DNA of 52,796 bases from Stutzerimonas stutzeri (GCF_024448695.1 NZ_JAMOHY010000021.1:1-52796), one strand, 5' to 3'. Positions 9,676 to 21,219 are shown, counted from the stretch's first letter. Program-made: numbers and translations. Notes: a model not told the origin generated them from the sequence alone.

Positions 9676-10562
9676 TATTCGCCTCCACCGAGGCGGCTGC
9701 CCCAGCCCAGCTTGGTGCGGCAGACCTCGTAGTAGTTGTGGCCCAGCGGGTGGATCAGGTGCAGCTTCTGCGGCTTCTTGCGCACGGTGACGGTGTCGCC
9801 GGGGGCACAGGTGAAGTGGTTCTGCCCGTCACAGGAGACCTGCGGGTAGATCTGCATGTTCGGCGATACCACAATCTTCAGCTCGCTGTTGCCATCCACC
9901 ACGATGGGCCGGCTGGACAGCGTATGCGGATACATCGGCACGATGACGATGGCGTCCAGCCGCGGATGCATGATCGGTCCACCCGCGGAAAGCGCGTAGG
10001 CCGTGGAGCCGGTGGGCGTGGCGACGATCAGGCCGTCAGCCTTCTGCGAGCAGACGAACTGGCCATCGATATACAACTCGAATTCGATCATCCGCGTCGA
10101 TTTGCCCGGATGCAGCACCACGTCATTGAGCGCGTCACCCTCACCGATGGACTCCTCGAAACGCCGCACCTGGGCTTCCAGCAGGAAGCGGTTCTCCAGC
10201 GTGTACTGCCCGCTGAGCACTTCGACCACCTTCTCTTCCAGCTCATCAGGACGAATGTCGGTGAGAAAGCCCAGGCTGCCCCGGTTAATCCCCAGCACCG
10301 GCACACGATGCTTGGCCATGGCACGGGCCGCACCAAGCAGGCTGCCATCACCGCCCACCACGATTACCAGGTCACAGGATTCACCCAGCCGTTGCCGTGA
10401 GGAGATCTGCATGCCGTGCCCCGGCAGCACCTCGGCAATGTTCTCTTCGAGAATCACGTGCAGATGGCGTTCCACGAGCAGCTTCTTCAGCCGGCGAATG
10501 GTATCCAGCACCTGGGAACTGCCCAGGCGGCCGATGATGCCGATATTGCGGAACTGGTCCAT
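9675..10562 (-). CDS. nadK: NAD kinase
   Basis: This 295-residue ATP-NAD kinase makes NADP from NAD. The GGDGS motif that holds the catalytic aspartate is at residues 70-74, followed by the glycine-rich GINRGSLGFLTD and the TPTGSTAY segments that bind NAD. The start at MDQFRNIGIIG gives the usual family length; a longer frame extends upstream through non-coding sequence and is rejected. It is the first gene of a chain nadK, metallophosphoesterase, rhomboid, and is transcribed divergently from the DUF1853 gene. Confidence 0.97.
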   Translation of the reverse strand: MDQFRNIGIIGRLGSSQVLDTIRRLKKLLVERHLHVILEENIAEVLPGHGMQISSRQRLGESCDLVIVVGGDGSLLGAARAMAKHRVPVLGINRGSLGFLTDIRPDELEEKVVEVLSGQYTLENRFLLEAQVRRFEESIGEGDALNDVVLHPGKSTRMIEFELYIDGQFVCSQKADGLIVATPTGSTAYALSAGGPIMHPRLDAIVIVPMYPHTLSSRPIVVDGNSELKIVVSPNMQIYPQVSCDGQNHFTCAPGDTVTVRKKPQKLHLIHPLGHNYYEVCRTKLGWGSRLGGGE

Positions 10563-10768
10563 TAAAGCTCCCTGACAGACGTGACGGATGATGGCGGGCT
10601 GCTCGCGCCGCAGTGCGTTCGGGCGATTATGGGTGAAAGCCGCAAGGGGCGGCAAACGGGCCATAGGGTCTGTCGACGTATCATCGTGACCGCGCCGGAA
10701 CATGGCGAGATTTTTCGCAGCAGCGCGGCTTACGCTGAAACGTACAGACCCTGGGCTATGCTTGCCGT
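10563..10768. promoter_or_regulatory. Divergent promoter region nadK / DUF1853
   Basis: A 206-base region between two divergently transcribed genes, so it must contain both promoters. I could not define convincing -35/-10 pairs or an operator by eye. Confidence 0.5.
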
Positions 10769-11701
10769 ATGAACCTATCCCGTCTTGCCGAGCTGCTGCC
10801 CGAGCTCCTGCATCCGCAGGTGCGGGATCTCGCCTGGACGCTGCTGTCGCCGCCGCTACTGAACAATGCATCAGCACCGCAGCGACATCCGCTGGCGGCC
10901 AGCCGCTGGGCCGAACATCCTGATGAGCTGGCAGACTGGTTGCGCCTGCTCGACACCCAGCCAGCAATGCTCCAGGCCTGGCTCGAACAGCACAACATCC
11001 ATCGTCTGGGGCTGTATTACGAGCGCCTCTGGCAGTTTGCGCTGTGCCAGGCGCCGGATGTTGAACTGCTTAGAGCCAACCTGCCGATTCGCCAGGATAA
11101 CCAGACGCTTGGCGAGCTCGACCTGATCATCCGCGACGCCGAAGGCGTGCATCATCTGGAGCTGGCGGTAAAGTTCTACCTGGGTCTGGAACACGGTGAC
11201 CGCAGCCGGCACGACCACTGGCTGGGGCCCGGCAGCCAGGACCGGCTGGACATCAAGCTGCAGCGCATCTGCGAGCATCAATTACAAATTTGCTCCACTG
11301 CCTGCGCCCAAAGCGTCCTCAGCGAACTCACCTGTGAGGCAATCGACAGCGCATTCTGGCTCGGCGGCTATCTGTTCCAGCCCTGGAATGCGGACCCAAA
11401 GTCACCAGCAGGCGCCAATCCGGACCACCTGAAGGGGTACTGGTTGCGCCAGCGTGACTGGCCAGCATTTCTCAGCCATCACCCCGACACACGCTGGCAA
11501 CCCCAGCCTCGGCATGTCTGGCTGGCGCCGGCGCGCCTGGAAAGTGCTGCGATCTGGCAGGCCTCGGATTTCGACAACTGGATTTCCGAGGCCACAACGC
11601 GCTCACAGGCACGGCTGCTGGCTCGCATGGAAGCTGATGAAAAGGCAATCTGGACAGAACAGGAACGCCTGTTCCTGGTGCCGGACGGCTGGCCTGACTG
11701 A
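10769..11701 (+). CDS. DUF1853 family protein
   Basis: A 310-residue soluble protein that fits the DUF1853 family, whose function is unknown. It has no signal peptide or membrane segment. A central stretch (LGELDLIIRD ... HHLELAVKFYLG, about residues 109-137) has the spacing of acidic residues and lysine seen in PD-(D/E)xK nucleases; that comparison is my inference only. The ribosome site is weak. ChrA follows 84 bases downstream on the same strand. Confidence 0.75.
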   Translation: MNLSRLAELLPELLHPQVRDLAWTLLSPPLLNNASAPQRHPLAASRWAEHPDELADWLRLLDTQPAMLQAWLEQHNIHRLGLYYERLWQFALCQAPDVELLRANLPIRQDNQTLGELDLIIRDAEGVHHLELAVKFYLGLEHGDRSRHDHWLGPGSQDRLDIKLQRICEHQLQICSTACAQSVLSELTCEAIDSAFWLGGYLFQPWNADPKSPAGANPDHLKGYWLRQRDWPAFLSHHPDTRWQPQPRHVWLAPARLESAAIWQASDFDNWISEATTRSQARLLARMEADEKAIWTEQERLFLVPDGWPD

Positions 11702-11785
11702 ACGGCAGAACATAGCCGGTCATCCGGATGTCATCTGAATGCCTCATACTTGCTGCGCCAGCACCTGTACTTGCACGGTTTATAG

Positions 11786-12997
11786 ATGCCTTCGCTCACT
11801 AACGCCTCGCACGACCCTCTTCCTTCAAGCGCCTGGAACATCTTTCTGGTTTTCCTGCGTCTGGGCCTGACGTCCTTTGGCGGGCCGGTTGCCCACATCG
11901 GCTACTTCCGCGAGGAATTCGTCCGCCGTCGCCAGTGGCTCGACGAACACAGCTATGCCGATCTGGTTGCCCTCTGCCAGTTCCTTCCCGGCCCCTCCAG
12001 CAGCCAGGTGGGCATCGCCATAGGCCTGCTTCGCGGGGGCTACAGCGGCTCCCTTGCCGCATGGGCCGGCTTCACCCTGCCCTCGGCGATAGCCCTTCTG
12101 CTTCTCTCGCTGGGCATCGCCAACTGGGGCAATGGCCTGTCGGAAGGCCTGCTGCACGGTTTGAAGATCGTCGCAGTGGCTGTCGTGGCTCAGGCCGTAT
12201 GGGGCATGGCACGCAGCCTCTGCCCCGACGGCCCGCGCCTCGCGATGGCACTGATTGCTGCGCTTGCGGTTCTCATCCTGCCCGGCGCCTGGGCGCAGCT
12301 GGGCGTTATCGTCCTGGCCGGCCTCATGGGCGTGGCGCTGTTCCGTCCCGCAGCGACCATCGCCGCGCCAGCCTTTCTCTCACGCACCAGCAACCTGATC
12401 GGCATAACGGCACTGATCTCGTTCTTTGTGCTGCTGGCTGTTCTGCCACTGCTGGCGGCGGCATCCAGCAGTCAGGCACTGGCCTTGCTGGATGCCTTCT
12501 ACCGGGCCGGCGCGCTGGTCTTCGGTGGCGGCCACGTAGTACTGCCGCTGCTGCAGGCCGAAGTGGTACCCAGCGGGTGGGTCAACAATGATGTCTTCCT
12601 GGCCGGTTACGGCGCGGCACAGGCCGTGCCCGGCCCGCTGTTCACCTTTTCAGCTTTCCTTGGCGGCTCCGTGGCTGGCGGCAACGGGCCTGTGCTGAAC
12701 GCAGCCCTGTGTCTGGTCGCCATTTTCATACCTTCGTTTCTGCTGGTCTTCGGCGTGATGCCGTTCTGGGATCGGCTGCGCACCAACCGGCGCATCCAGG
12801 CGGCGCTGACCGGCGTGAACGCTGCCGTGGTCGGGTTGCTGCTGGCTGCTCTCTACGATCCAGTCTGGACCAGTGCCATCCACAGCCTGAAGGATTTCGC
12901 CCTGGGCCTTGTCGCACTGGTGGCGTTGATGCGCTGGAAACTGCCGCCCTGGCTGGTGGTTCTGACCGGAGGAATAGCCGGCTGGGCGCTGGCCTGA
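11786..12997 (+). CDS. chrA: Chromate efflux transporter
   Basis: A 403-residue member of the CHR family, which exports chromate. It is the long two-domain form: each half carries the family signatures, FGGPVAHIGYF and PGPSSSQVG in the first half and FGGGHVVLPLL and AVPGPLFTF in the second. It is almost entirely hydrophobic, with about ten helices. No obvious Shine-Dalgarno sequence precedes the ATG. No chrB-type regulator is adjacent, so regulation may be from a distance or absent. It converges with the cyclic-nucleotide/rhodanese gene six bases beyond its stop. Confidence 0.92.
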   Translation: MPSLTNASHDPLPSSAWNIFLVFLRLGLTSFGGPVAHIGYFREEFVRRRQWLDEHSYADLVALCQFLPGPSSSQVGIAIGLLRGGYSGSLAAWAGFTLPSAIALLLLSLGIANWGNGLSEGLLHGLKIVAVAVVAQAVWGMARSLCPDGPRLAMALIAALAVLILPGAWAQLGVIVLAGLMGVALFRPAATIAAPAFLSRTSNLIGITALISFFVLLAVLPLLAAASSSQALALLDAFYRAGALVFGGGHVVLPLLQAEVVPSGWVNNDVFLAGYGAAQAVPGPLFTFSAFLGGSVAGGNGPVLNAALCLVAIFIPSFLLVFGVMPFWDRLRTNRRIQAALTGVNAAVVGLLLAALYDPVWTSAIHSLKDFALGLVALVALMRWKLPPWLVVLTGGIAGWALA

Positions 12998-13003
12998 AAG
13001 CCC

Positions 13004-14110
13004 TCAGCCGCTGCGTTCGGTGCGACCATCCGAGCGCGCCAGATAACCGTTGCCCTGCTCGCAAAGCAGCACCGCATGTTCCTCCGCGGACAGACCAGCC
13101 AGTCCGTCGCGCAACGCATGAACGCTGAAACCCAGCTGAGTCAGAACGAAGACTGCATTGGCGCTGCGCTTGCCGCTGTCGCAGTAGCACAAATAGACAC
13201 GATCCTTCTTCAATAGACGCGCCTTGAGACGCAGCAGGTGCAGAGGCATGTTCAATGCCTGTGGCGCATGACCGTACTGGTATTCATCCATCAGCCGCAC
13301 ATCCAGCCACTGCGCGCCGTCTGCGATCAGCGCCCTTGCTTCGGACAGGCTCAATTCGGCCACCACCGGCGCCTTGAGCAGGGCAATGAAATCCTCACGG
13401 GCCAGCCGCAACACACAGGCATCTTCTATAAGTGTCACGGTGGCATTGCGAGGCCGCTCGGTCAGCAAGGCTTCCTCACCGAAACAGGCCCCAACCTCCA
13501 GCTCCGCCACCACCTGGCGTTCACTGCCAAGGCCGGTCATGACTTCAACCCTGCCGCGCTTGAGGAAATAACAGCAGTCGCCCGCCTCACCTTCACGCAG
13601 CAACACATGACCGCCAGGAAGCTCCATCGACTCGAGCCGGTCCAGCATACGCCGCACATTTTCCACCGGAACCCTGGCAAACAACGGATTGCCCAGCAGC
13701 ACCTCCAGCCAGTCGGTCAGCTCACCTGCCAATGCCAGCTCCAGCAACAGATCGGCATGGGCCTGATTTCGAGAAACCAGGCGCTCCAGCTCTACGCTGT
13801 CGAATACCAGCACGCTTGCAGCTTCGACTGCCTCTGCCCGGACCAACCGTGCGCCCAGAGAGAGTCCGCGACAACTCTCCGGAGAGCCGGCGCTCATCCG
13901 CCAGTGTTGACCATTCGGCGCCTGCAGGGCCAGGGTGCCGGACAGCAGAAAGCAGGTCACCGCCTTGTCATTATCGCTGTCGAACAGCGACTGGCCTGCC
14001 AGCAGGAGGCGCGGCGCAAGCTGGCCACGCAGCTGTTCCAGCTGTCGCTGCGACAGCGTGTTGAGCGGAATCAGACTGCGTAGCTGATCAGGTAGCAGCG
14101 GCTTGTTCAT
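13004..14110 (-). CDS. Cyclic-nucleotide-binding and rhodanese domain protein
   Basis: The 368-residue protein has three parts. The first is a degenerate cyclic-nucleotide-binding-like domain (about 15-125). The second is a better-conserved one (about 140-250) with FGEEALLTERPRNATV at 210-225, matching the phosphate-binding cassette. The third is a C-terminal rhodanese domain (about 255-350) with a candidate active-site cysteine, Cys310, in the loop CDSGKRS. There is no DNA-binding helix-turn-helix, so it is not a CRP-type regulator. It may couple ligand sensing to sulfur transfer or be a regulatory rhodanese (inference). It lies 24 bases downstream of the desulfhydrase-like gene on the same strand. 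Confidence 0.85.
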   Translation of the reverse strand: MNKPLLPDQLRSLIPLNTLSQRQLEQLRGQLAPRLLLAGQSLFDSDNDKAVTCFLLSGTLALQAPNGQHWRMSAGSPESCRGLSLGARLVRAEAVEAASVLVFDSVELERLVSRNQAHADLLLELALAGELTDWLEVLLGNPLFARVPVENVRRMLDRLESMELPGGHVLLREGEAGDCCYFLKRGRVEVMTGLGSERQVVAELEVGACFGEEALLTERPRNATVTLIEDACVLRLAREDFIALLKAPVVAELSLSEARALIADGAQWLDVRLMDEYQYGHAPQALNMPLHLLRLKARLLKKDRVYLCYCDSGKRSANAVFVLTQLGFSVHALRDGLAGLSAEEHAVLLCEQGNGYLARSDGRTERSG

Positions 14111-14134
14111 CCAGGGTTTCCAGAATGCGAGAGA

Positions 14135-15088
14135 TCAGCGCAGCAGCGTGTCCAGCGATGCCTGAGCGGCCCGCCGACCCTGCAGGCCACCGGTGTGCAC
14201 GAAGATGATTCGCGAACCCCTGACAAAGTAATCGCCCTGGACACAAAGGCGCAATGCCATCATTGCTTTTGCCGTGTAGACAGGCTCCAGCGGCAGGCCG
14301 GTTGCAAGTTCGACGTCAGCCAGAAAGTGCGCAAGCTCGGCATCGAAACGCCCAAACCCACCTCGGCTGGCATCAATCAGTCGATAACCTTCATTCGCCA
14401 TCCCCGCTTCACCCAGCAGCTTGCCGACCTCCTGCGCAACACCGTGCTTCACTGGCCCTGCCAGAGCGCCGTGGACCGGGTGTCCACCTTGCCCCCGCTC
14501 GCCAATCACCAACCCGGCCAGGGTCGTGCCGGTACCCGCCGCGAGCCACCAGCCATCGTAGTCACTCCAGCCCAGCGCCGCCAGCTGCTTCTGTACGTAA
14601 GGCACCAGCGGCGCGCACCCCAAAGCGCCGGACAAACCGCCACCGCCTTCGGGCACGCAATAGTAATCGGGGTAGCGTTCCAGCCAGGGTTCGAAAAAGC
14701 CGGGGCGATGCCGCTCGCGATATCCGCCGTAACCCAGCCAGTGCAGCTGCATGCCGAAGCCTTGCAGGTCTTCGGTGGTCGGGGTCGTCTGCATGGTGCC
14801 GCGCAACAGGCCGACCGTAGCCAGGCCGAAGCGCTTGCCTGCGGCAGCGAGGGCATGCAGATGGTTGGAATGAGGCCCTCCGAGGCTGATCAGGCCTCGC
14901 GCATCGGCATCACGGGCTGCTTCAAGGTGATGGGCAAGCTTGAACCACTTGTTGCCGGACAGCTCCGGATCGATCTGGTCCAGCCGCAGAATGGCCAGTT
15001 GCACGCCCGCCTGACGCAGCCAGGGCAAATCCACGCGCTGTAGCGGCGCCTCCGCAAAGGCAGTGACAAGCGAAGGATGGGTTAGCAA
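14135..15088 (-). CDS. D-cysteine desulfhydrase / ACC deaminase-like PLP enzyme
   Basis: A 317-residue PLP-dependent enzyme of the ACC deaminase/D-cysteine desulfhydrase family. The probable PLP lysine is Lys47 in SGNKWFKL, followed by the substrate-binding SLGGPHSNHLHALAAAG. The family either breaks D-cysteine into pyruvate, ammonia and sulfide or opens aminocyclopropane carboxylate; the two cannot be separated with certainty here. The adjacent rhodanese gene favours a sulfur role (inference). Only three bases separate its start from the stop of the upstream coiled-coil gene. Confidence 0.85.
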   Translation of the reverse strand: MLTHPSLVTAFAEAPLQRVDLPWLRQAGVQLAILRLDQIDPELSGNKWFKLAHHLEAARDADARGLISLGGPHSNHLHALAAAGKRFGLATVGLLRGTMQTTPTTEDLQGFGMQLHWLGYGGYRERHRPGFFEPWLERYPDYYCVPEGGGGLSGALGCAPLVPYVQKQLAALGWSDYDGWWLAAGTGTTLAGLVIGERGQGGHPVHGALAGPVKHGVAQEVGKLLGEAGMANEGYRLIDASRGGFGRFDAELAHFLADVELATGLPLEPVYTAKAMMALRLCVQGDYFVRGSRIIFVHTGGLQGRRAAQASLDTLLR

Positions 15089-15091
15089 GGC

Positions 15092-16444
15092 TCAGCTTCC
15101 GGTACGCAAGCGATCCTGTGGGCGATGCCTGGCGCAACAGTTGGATTCGCCGATGACAAAGCGGCTGGGCGAGTCCACCTTGTCCAGCGGCATCTTGCAT
15201 CGCTCACCACTTGACAATGCAGCCACGCAGCTCGGCTGCTGGTAATGCTCCACCCACTGACGGTACTGCTCCTCGCTTACGCCGCACTTGGCCGCCGCAT
15301 AGGCCAGTGGGTTTTGCTGATAACGCGGCAGGTCCTGTAACGCTATGGTCAGGTGCCCGGCGCCCGGATGATAGGCGACAAACAGGACACCAAGATTCGA
15401 CAGCCGCGCCAACACACGCTCGCTGCTGTTTTCGGTGAGCGTCTGGCATTGCTTGCGCAACTGTTCGATTTCTTCCTGCAACTGGTTGTCCAGGTCGTTG
15501 CGATAGGCCAGCTCCACATCGCGTATGGCGATCTGTTCCCTGGCTTCAGCCAGCGCTGTCGCCACCTGAGCCTGCAGCTCGCTATCGAACTGCACCCGCG
15601 CGGCATCGGCTTCAGCCCGGCTGTTACGTTCCAGGGCACGCAACTGCCGGCTCATTTCCTCACGCGTACTCTGGAAACCTTCGGCCTGCGCCGTGAGTTC
15701 GGCACGCAAGCGGGCCGTGGCCTGTTCCTGCTCAAGCAAAGCCTGGCGCAACTGAGTATTTTCCTGCTGCAGCTTGCCTTGTTGCTGCACGGCCAGCTCA
15801 CGCAGCTTGCCAAGTTCCACTTCGCGCTGGCGCTCGAGATTGGCGATGCGTAACCGCTGCTGCTTGATCAGTTGCGCAGCCTTGAGGCGCTGCTCCTGTT
15901 CGAGTTTTTCGTCCCGTCGTGCCTTGCTGGAATCGGCTGCGTACCAGGTTTCTTCGGCAACCACCTGCAATCGTTCGGCGGACACCACCTGCGGTGTGTC
16001 CTCATCAACCAGCAAACCCAACTGGTTGCGACTGACACGGTCGCGCAACATGAGCAGATGATTCCGCTCCTGCGTCAGCTCCGGGTCCCACAGGTGCATC
16101 TGATGCCAGGCAACCGGGCACTGGCTGCGACAGGCCAGGCGAATCCGCCCGGCACCCAGGTCCGGCCCCCGCCCGGTACGCTCGGCCAGGCTGCGCAGCG
16201 GAATATTCCAGCCACTGTCAGCCGAACCGTCTTCATTGAAATCGAGATAAAAGAACACCGCCGCGCGTATCTGCAGGCGTGAATTGACCAGTACATAGAC
16301 AACACGCATCTGCTGGTCGGCGAATTCGGGCATAGTCACCACGCCATCGAGCATGGCTTCGAATTCGGGATAGAGCATTTCCTTGCAGACACCGGCATCG
16401 TTGAAGAACAGAACGGCTTCGACCGTCTGCGGTTTGATCTGCAT
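15092..16444 (-). CDS. Coiled-coil protein, often labelled ParA-like in Pseudomonas
   Basis: This is a 450-residue soluble protein of unknown function. The N-terminal 180 residues form a globular domain; the middle (about 180-370) is a long Gln/Glu/Arg-rich heptad stretch typical of a coiled coil; the C-terminal 80 residues are cysteine-containing. Some databases call homologues chromosome-partitioning proteins, but there is no Walker motif. The start is placed at MQIKPQTVEAV because GAGG lies nine bases before that ATG; a longer frame upstream is not supported. It heads an operon with the desulfhydrase and cyclic-nucleotide/rhodanese genes. Confidence 0.75.
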   Translation of the reverse strand: MQIKPQTVEAVLFFNDAGVCKEMLYPEFEAMLDGVVTMPEFADQQMRVVYVLVNSRLQIRAAVFFYLDFNEDGSADSGWNIPLRSLAERTGRGPDLGAGRIRLACRSQCPVAWHQMHLWDPELTQERNHLLMLRDRVSRNQLGLLVDEDTPQVVSAERLQVVAEETWYAADSSKARRDEKLEQEQRLKAAQLIKQQRLRIANLERQREVELGKLRELAVQQQGKLQQENTQLRQALLEQEQATARLRAELTAQAEGFQSTREEMSRQLRALERNSRAEADAARVQFDSELQAQVATALAEAREQIAIRDVELAYRNDLDNQLQEEIEQLRKQCQTLTENSSERVLARLSNLGVLFVAYHPGAGHLTIALQDLPRYQQNPLAYAAAKCGVSEEQYRQWVEHYQQPSCVAALSSGERCKMPLDKVDSPSRFVIGESNCCARHRPQDRLRTGS

Positions 16445-16751
16445 GCGCGGCATCCTCAACAACTCGGTGGGACAGTCAATGCTGGGACAGTGCCTACGAC
16501 GCCATCCCACGCCGGGCAAGTGTAGGAGAAAAGCTGCAACGGGCAATGTGACTGGGTTGGCAGGCATCCGGGTAGCAGGCAGGACCGGCAGATGGGCGGT
16601 CACAAACTGTGATCGAATCGGGATGCCAGTCTGCCATCAAGGTGCACACCAGAGCCCGCCCGCTCCTGGACCTCCATGAGAAAGAGCCGAAACGGCCTTC
16701 AATCAAAGGCCGTCCAGGCGTAGCGCTTTGCTTGTGGCTTGGGGCGCTGGC
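16445..16751. other. Intergenic region between fadH and the coiled-coil operon
   Basis: A 307-base region holding the promoter of the downstream three-gene operon and the end of fadH transcription. A hairpin at 16692-16713 is the only clear structure. I see no small gene with a credible ribosome site. Confidence 0.5.
16692..16713 (-). terminator. Probable fadH terminator
   Basis: On the minus strand, ACGGCCTT-TGATTG-AAGGCCGT forms a perfect eight-base-pair stem followed by TTTCGGCTCTTT. It lies about 40 bases after the fadH stop. Confidence 0.5.
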
Positions 16752-18794
<2,043 letters not shown>

Positions 18795-19001
18795 TCAAGT
18801 AGGCACAAGCGGGTGTGCCATAGGCCAGCGGTTTATAGGCGCCAGGCTCTGACAGGCCGGTCGCATGCAGCGAAGATAAACAGCCACAGCCACAGGCTCA
18901 ATGATCAAAACTCACAACTGCCTGACCCAATCGAGCTGACAGGCTTGGCAATCAACCCGTCTCACCGTATTTTCATAGCACCTTCATTAAAAGACCCGAC
19001 C

Positions 19002-20012
19002 ATGCGTCTCCCCATCAAACTGCTGATCCTGGCCATGCTTGCCCTCGTCGCCCTGGTGCTCTACCTGAACTGGACAGACGACCGCCGCAGCGGGCCGCTG
19101 CTGTCGGACCTGCGCACCCTGCCGATCAACAGCCAGGGGCAGCCGGGAACCGCGGGCAATCTGCTGGGAATCGAAACCAGGCTGCAGCCAGCCGATTACC
19201 AGAGCCGCGAACGCCTGCGCCTGAAGTTCGCCACCTACCTCGATCAGGCGAGAGACGCAGGCCTGATCGGCAGTCGGACCATCGTTGTGCTGCCCGAACA
19301 CGTGGGCACCGGCCTGTTCGCCCTCGGTGAAAAGCCAGAGGTCCAGCAGGCGCGAACCCTGCGTGACGCCATGCAGTGGATGGCACTGAGCAACCCCTGG
19401 GACTACCTGCGCGCCCAACTCGACAACACCAGCGAGGATCGCCGCACCGGAGCGGTTTTGCGCATCAAGGCGCCGCAAATGGCCGATGACTACCAGCGCA
19501 TCTTCGCCGATCTGGCAAAGGAATACGGTGTGACGCTGGTCGCTGGTTCCATCGTGCTGCCTGAACCTCGTCTGCAAGCGGGGCGCCTGAAGACGGGTAC
19601 GGGTCCACTGCGGCAGGTCAGCCTGGTGTTCGGGCCAGATGGTGAGCCCATCGGGCCGCTGCACTACAAGACGGCCCTCAGTCGTTATGAGCGTCGCTAC
19701 AGCAAAGCGCCCGAACGCCAGGAGATCGCTCTGCTGCATACTCCAGCGGGACGCCTGGCAGTATTGCTCGGTTGCGACGGCTACACGCGCAGCCTGCCTG
19801 CCACCACCGACCTGCTCGCCCTGCCGGGCATGGATGAGCGCAAAACGAGCGCCTGCGCACCCCTCGAACCGCTGGACAGGAGCCTGCCACGCATGGCCGT
19901 GCGAACACTCGGCCTGCCCTGGAACCTACTCGGTTCACCGCGCAAACCGGCACAACGCACTCCCGCTGAGCCGGTCCAGCTGCACAATCTCTGGCTGCCG
20001 GAGCGTCCATGA
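19002..20012 (+). CDS. Membrane-anchored carbon-nitrogen hydrolase-like protein
   Basis: A 336-residue protein with one N-terminal membrane helix (about residues 5-22) and an extracytoplasmic nitrilase-superfamily domain. The Glu-Lys-Cys triad appears intact: Glu99 in VLPEHVGTG, Lys223 in LHYKTAL and Cys258 in LLGCDGYTR. It would hydrolyse an amide or nitrile at the periplasmic face; the substrate is unknown, and it lacks the many helices of apolipoprotein N-acyltransferase. A long open frame extends upstream antisense to fadH and is not real. Its end overlaps the AraC-type regulator by four bases (ATGA), suggesting a functional pair. Confidence 0.8.
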   Translation: MRLPIKLLILAMLALVALVLYLNWTDDRRSGPLLSDLRTLPINSQGQPGTAGNLLGIETRLQPADYQSRERLRLKFATYLDQARDAGLIGSRTIVVLPEHVGTGLFALGEKPEVQQARTLRDAMQWMALSNPWDYLRAQLDNTSEDRRTGAVLRIKAPQMADDYQRIFADLAKEYGVTLVAGSIVLPEPRLQAGRLKTGTGPLRQVSLVFGPDGEPIGPLHYKTALSRYERRYSKAPERQEIALLHTPAGRLAVLLGCDGYTRSLPATTDLLALPGMDERKTSACAPLEPLDRSLPRMAVRTLGLPWNLLGSPRKPAQRTPAEPVQLHNLWLPERP

Positions 20013-21049
20013 AGCAGCAGCGGATACGCCTTGGCGATCTCTCGGTAGGCTTCGTGCATAGCCTGGACAGCGCCCTGCGGGAAAGGCAGATCGACCCGCA
20101 ACCCCTGCTGGAAGCCTATGGCCTGGATGCCGCTCGACTGGCCGAACCCCATGCACGACTGTCCATCCCGCGCTACATGCGCCTCGGTCACGCCGCCATG
20201 CAACTGACCGGCGATCCGGCACTGGGACTGGACATGGGCCGGCTGCGCAAGGCTGGCCATCTGGGGCTCGCCGGCATTACCGCAAGTCTGGCACCTACGG
20301 TGCGCGAAGCGGCACGGACCCTGATCCGCTACGAACTGCTGTACGCCTTCAACTATCGCGGCGCATCCGAATTCCACGAGGATGCCGAAGGTGCCTGGCT
20401 GCGCTTCTATTCGATCTGTCCCTACAACAACTACAACCGCTTCGTGGTGGATACCGTGCTGGCCAGCTGGATCACGCAGCTTAGCGCCGTGGCAGGGAGC
20501 CCGATGCAGCCGAGCGCAGTACAGATCGAGTTCGAACGCCCCGATTACGCCGAGCGCCACGAGGCCTTCTTCGCGCAGCCCGTGCTTTTCAACAGCGAAC
20601 ACAACCAGCTGCGACTGGACAAGGCCACGCTTGCACTACGCAATCAAGAACATTGCCCCGGCACCTGGCAGCAGTTACTGGAGCTGTGCGAAGCAGCCCT
20701 GGAGCAGCGTACACGCACCACCAGTCTGCGCGAACGGGTTGCACAGATGCTGGCACAGATGCTTAAGGGCCAGGAACCGGAGCTGCTGCAGATTGCCCAG
20801 CGTCTGCAATTGCCACCCTGGACGCTGCGCCGACGACTGATCGAGGAAGGCAGCAGCTACCGCGCCATTCTCAACGACACCCGTCGCGATCTGGCCATGG
20901 CTTACATTCGCGACACCGAGCTGGCCTTCGGTGAAATCGCCTGGCTGCTCGGCTTCGCTTCAGCCGAAGCCTTCCAGCGCGCCTTCAAGCGCTGGAGCGG
21001 GCAGACGCCCGGTGAGTATCGACGCACACAGCGGCGTGTCGATGCCTGA
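20009..21049 (+). CDS. AraC-family transcriptional regulator
   Basis: A 346-residue regulator with an N-terminal ligand-binding domain of the type found in OruR/GbuR-like AraC proteins (about 20-210). The C-terminal double helix-turn-helix DNA-binding domain (about 240-340) includes DTELAFGEIAWLLGFASAEAFQRAF-like recognition sequence and the PGEYR ending. It overlaps the nitrilase-like gene by four bases, so it probably controls that gene or fadH in response to a small molecule (inference). Confidence 0.9.
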   Translation: MKQQRIRLGDLSVGFVHSLDSALRERQIDPQPLLEAYGLDAARLAEPHARLSIPRYMRLGHAAMQLTGDPALGLDMGRLRKAGHLGLAGITASLAPTVREAARTLIRYELLYAFNYRGASEFHEDAEGAWLRFYSICPYNNYNRFVVDTVLASWITQLSAVAGSPMQPSAVQIEFERPDYAERHEAFFAQPVLFNSEHNQLRLDKATLALRNQEHCPGTWQQLLELCEAALEQRTRTTSLRERVAQMLAQMLKGQEPELLQIAQRLQLPPWTLRRRLIEEGSSYRAILNDTRRDLAMAYIRDTELAFGEIAWLLGFASAEAFQRAFKRWSGQTPGEYRRTQRRVDA

Positions 21050-21098
21050 ATAACCGCACAGGCTATTCTTCTGCCGGTGAAGGAGGCCTGCTTTTGGG

Positions 21099-21164
21099 GG
21101 AGTGGACTTGTCCACAAGCTCTTCGGCGGTCTCACAAAATCTCGCGGACAAGTCTGCTTCCACC
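21099..21164. repeat. REP-like element, GGACTTGTCC type
   Basis: Two facing units: GTGGACTTGTCCAC (21102-21115) and CTCGCGGACAAGTCTGCTTCCACC (21141-21164). They match the element at 30135-30214 in sequence and arrangement. It lies between the convergent AraC and cio-operon genes and may act as a bidirectional terminator. Confidence 0.6.
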
Positions 21165-21219
21165 AGAACCGGTCGAAGCCACCGCCCCAGGTGATTCAGC
21201 AGGCCTTTTCAGCACAGTC

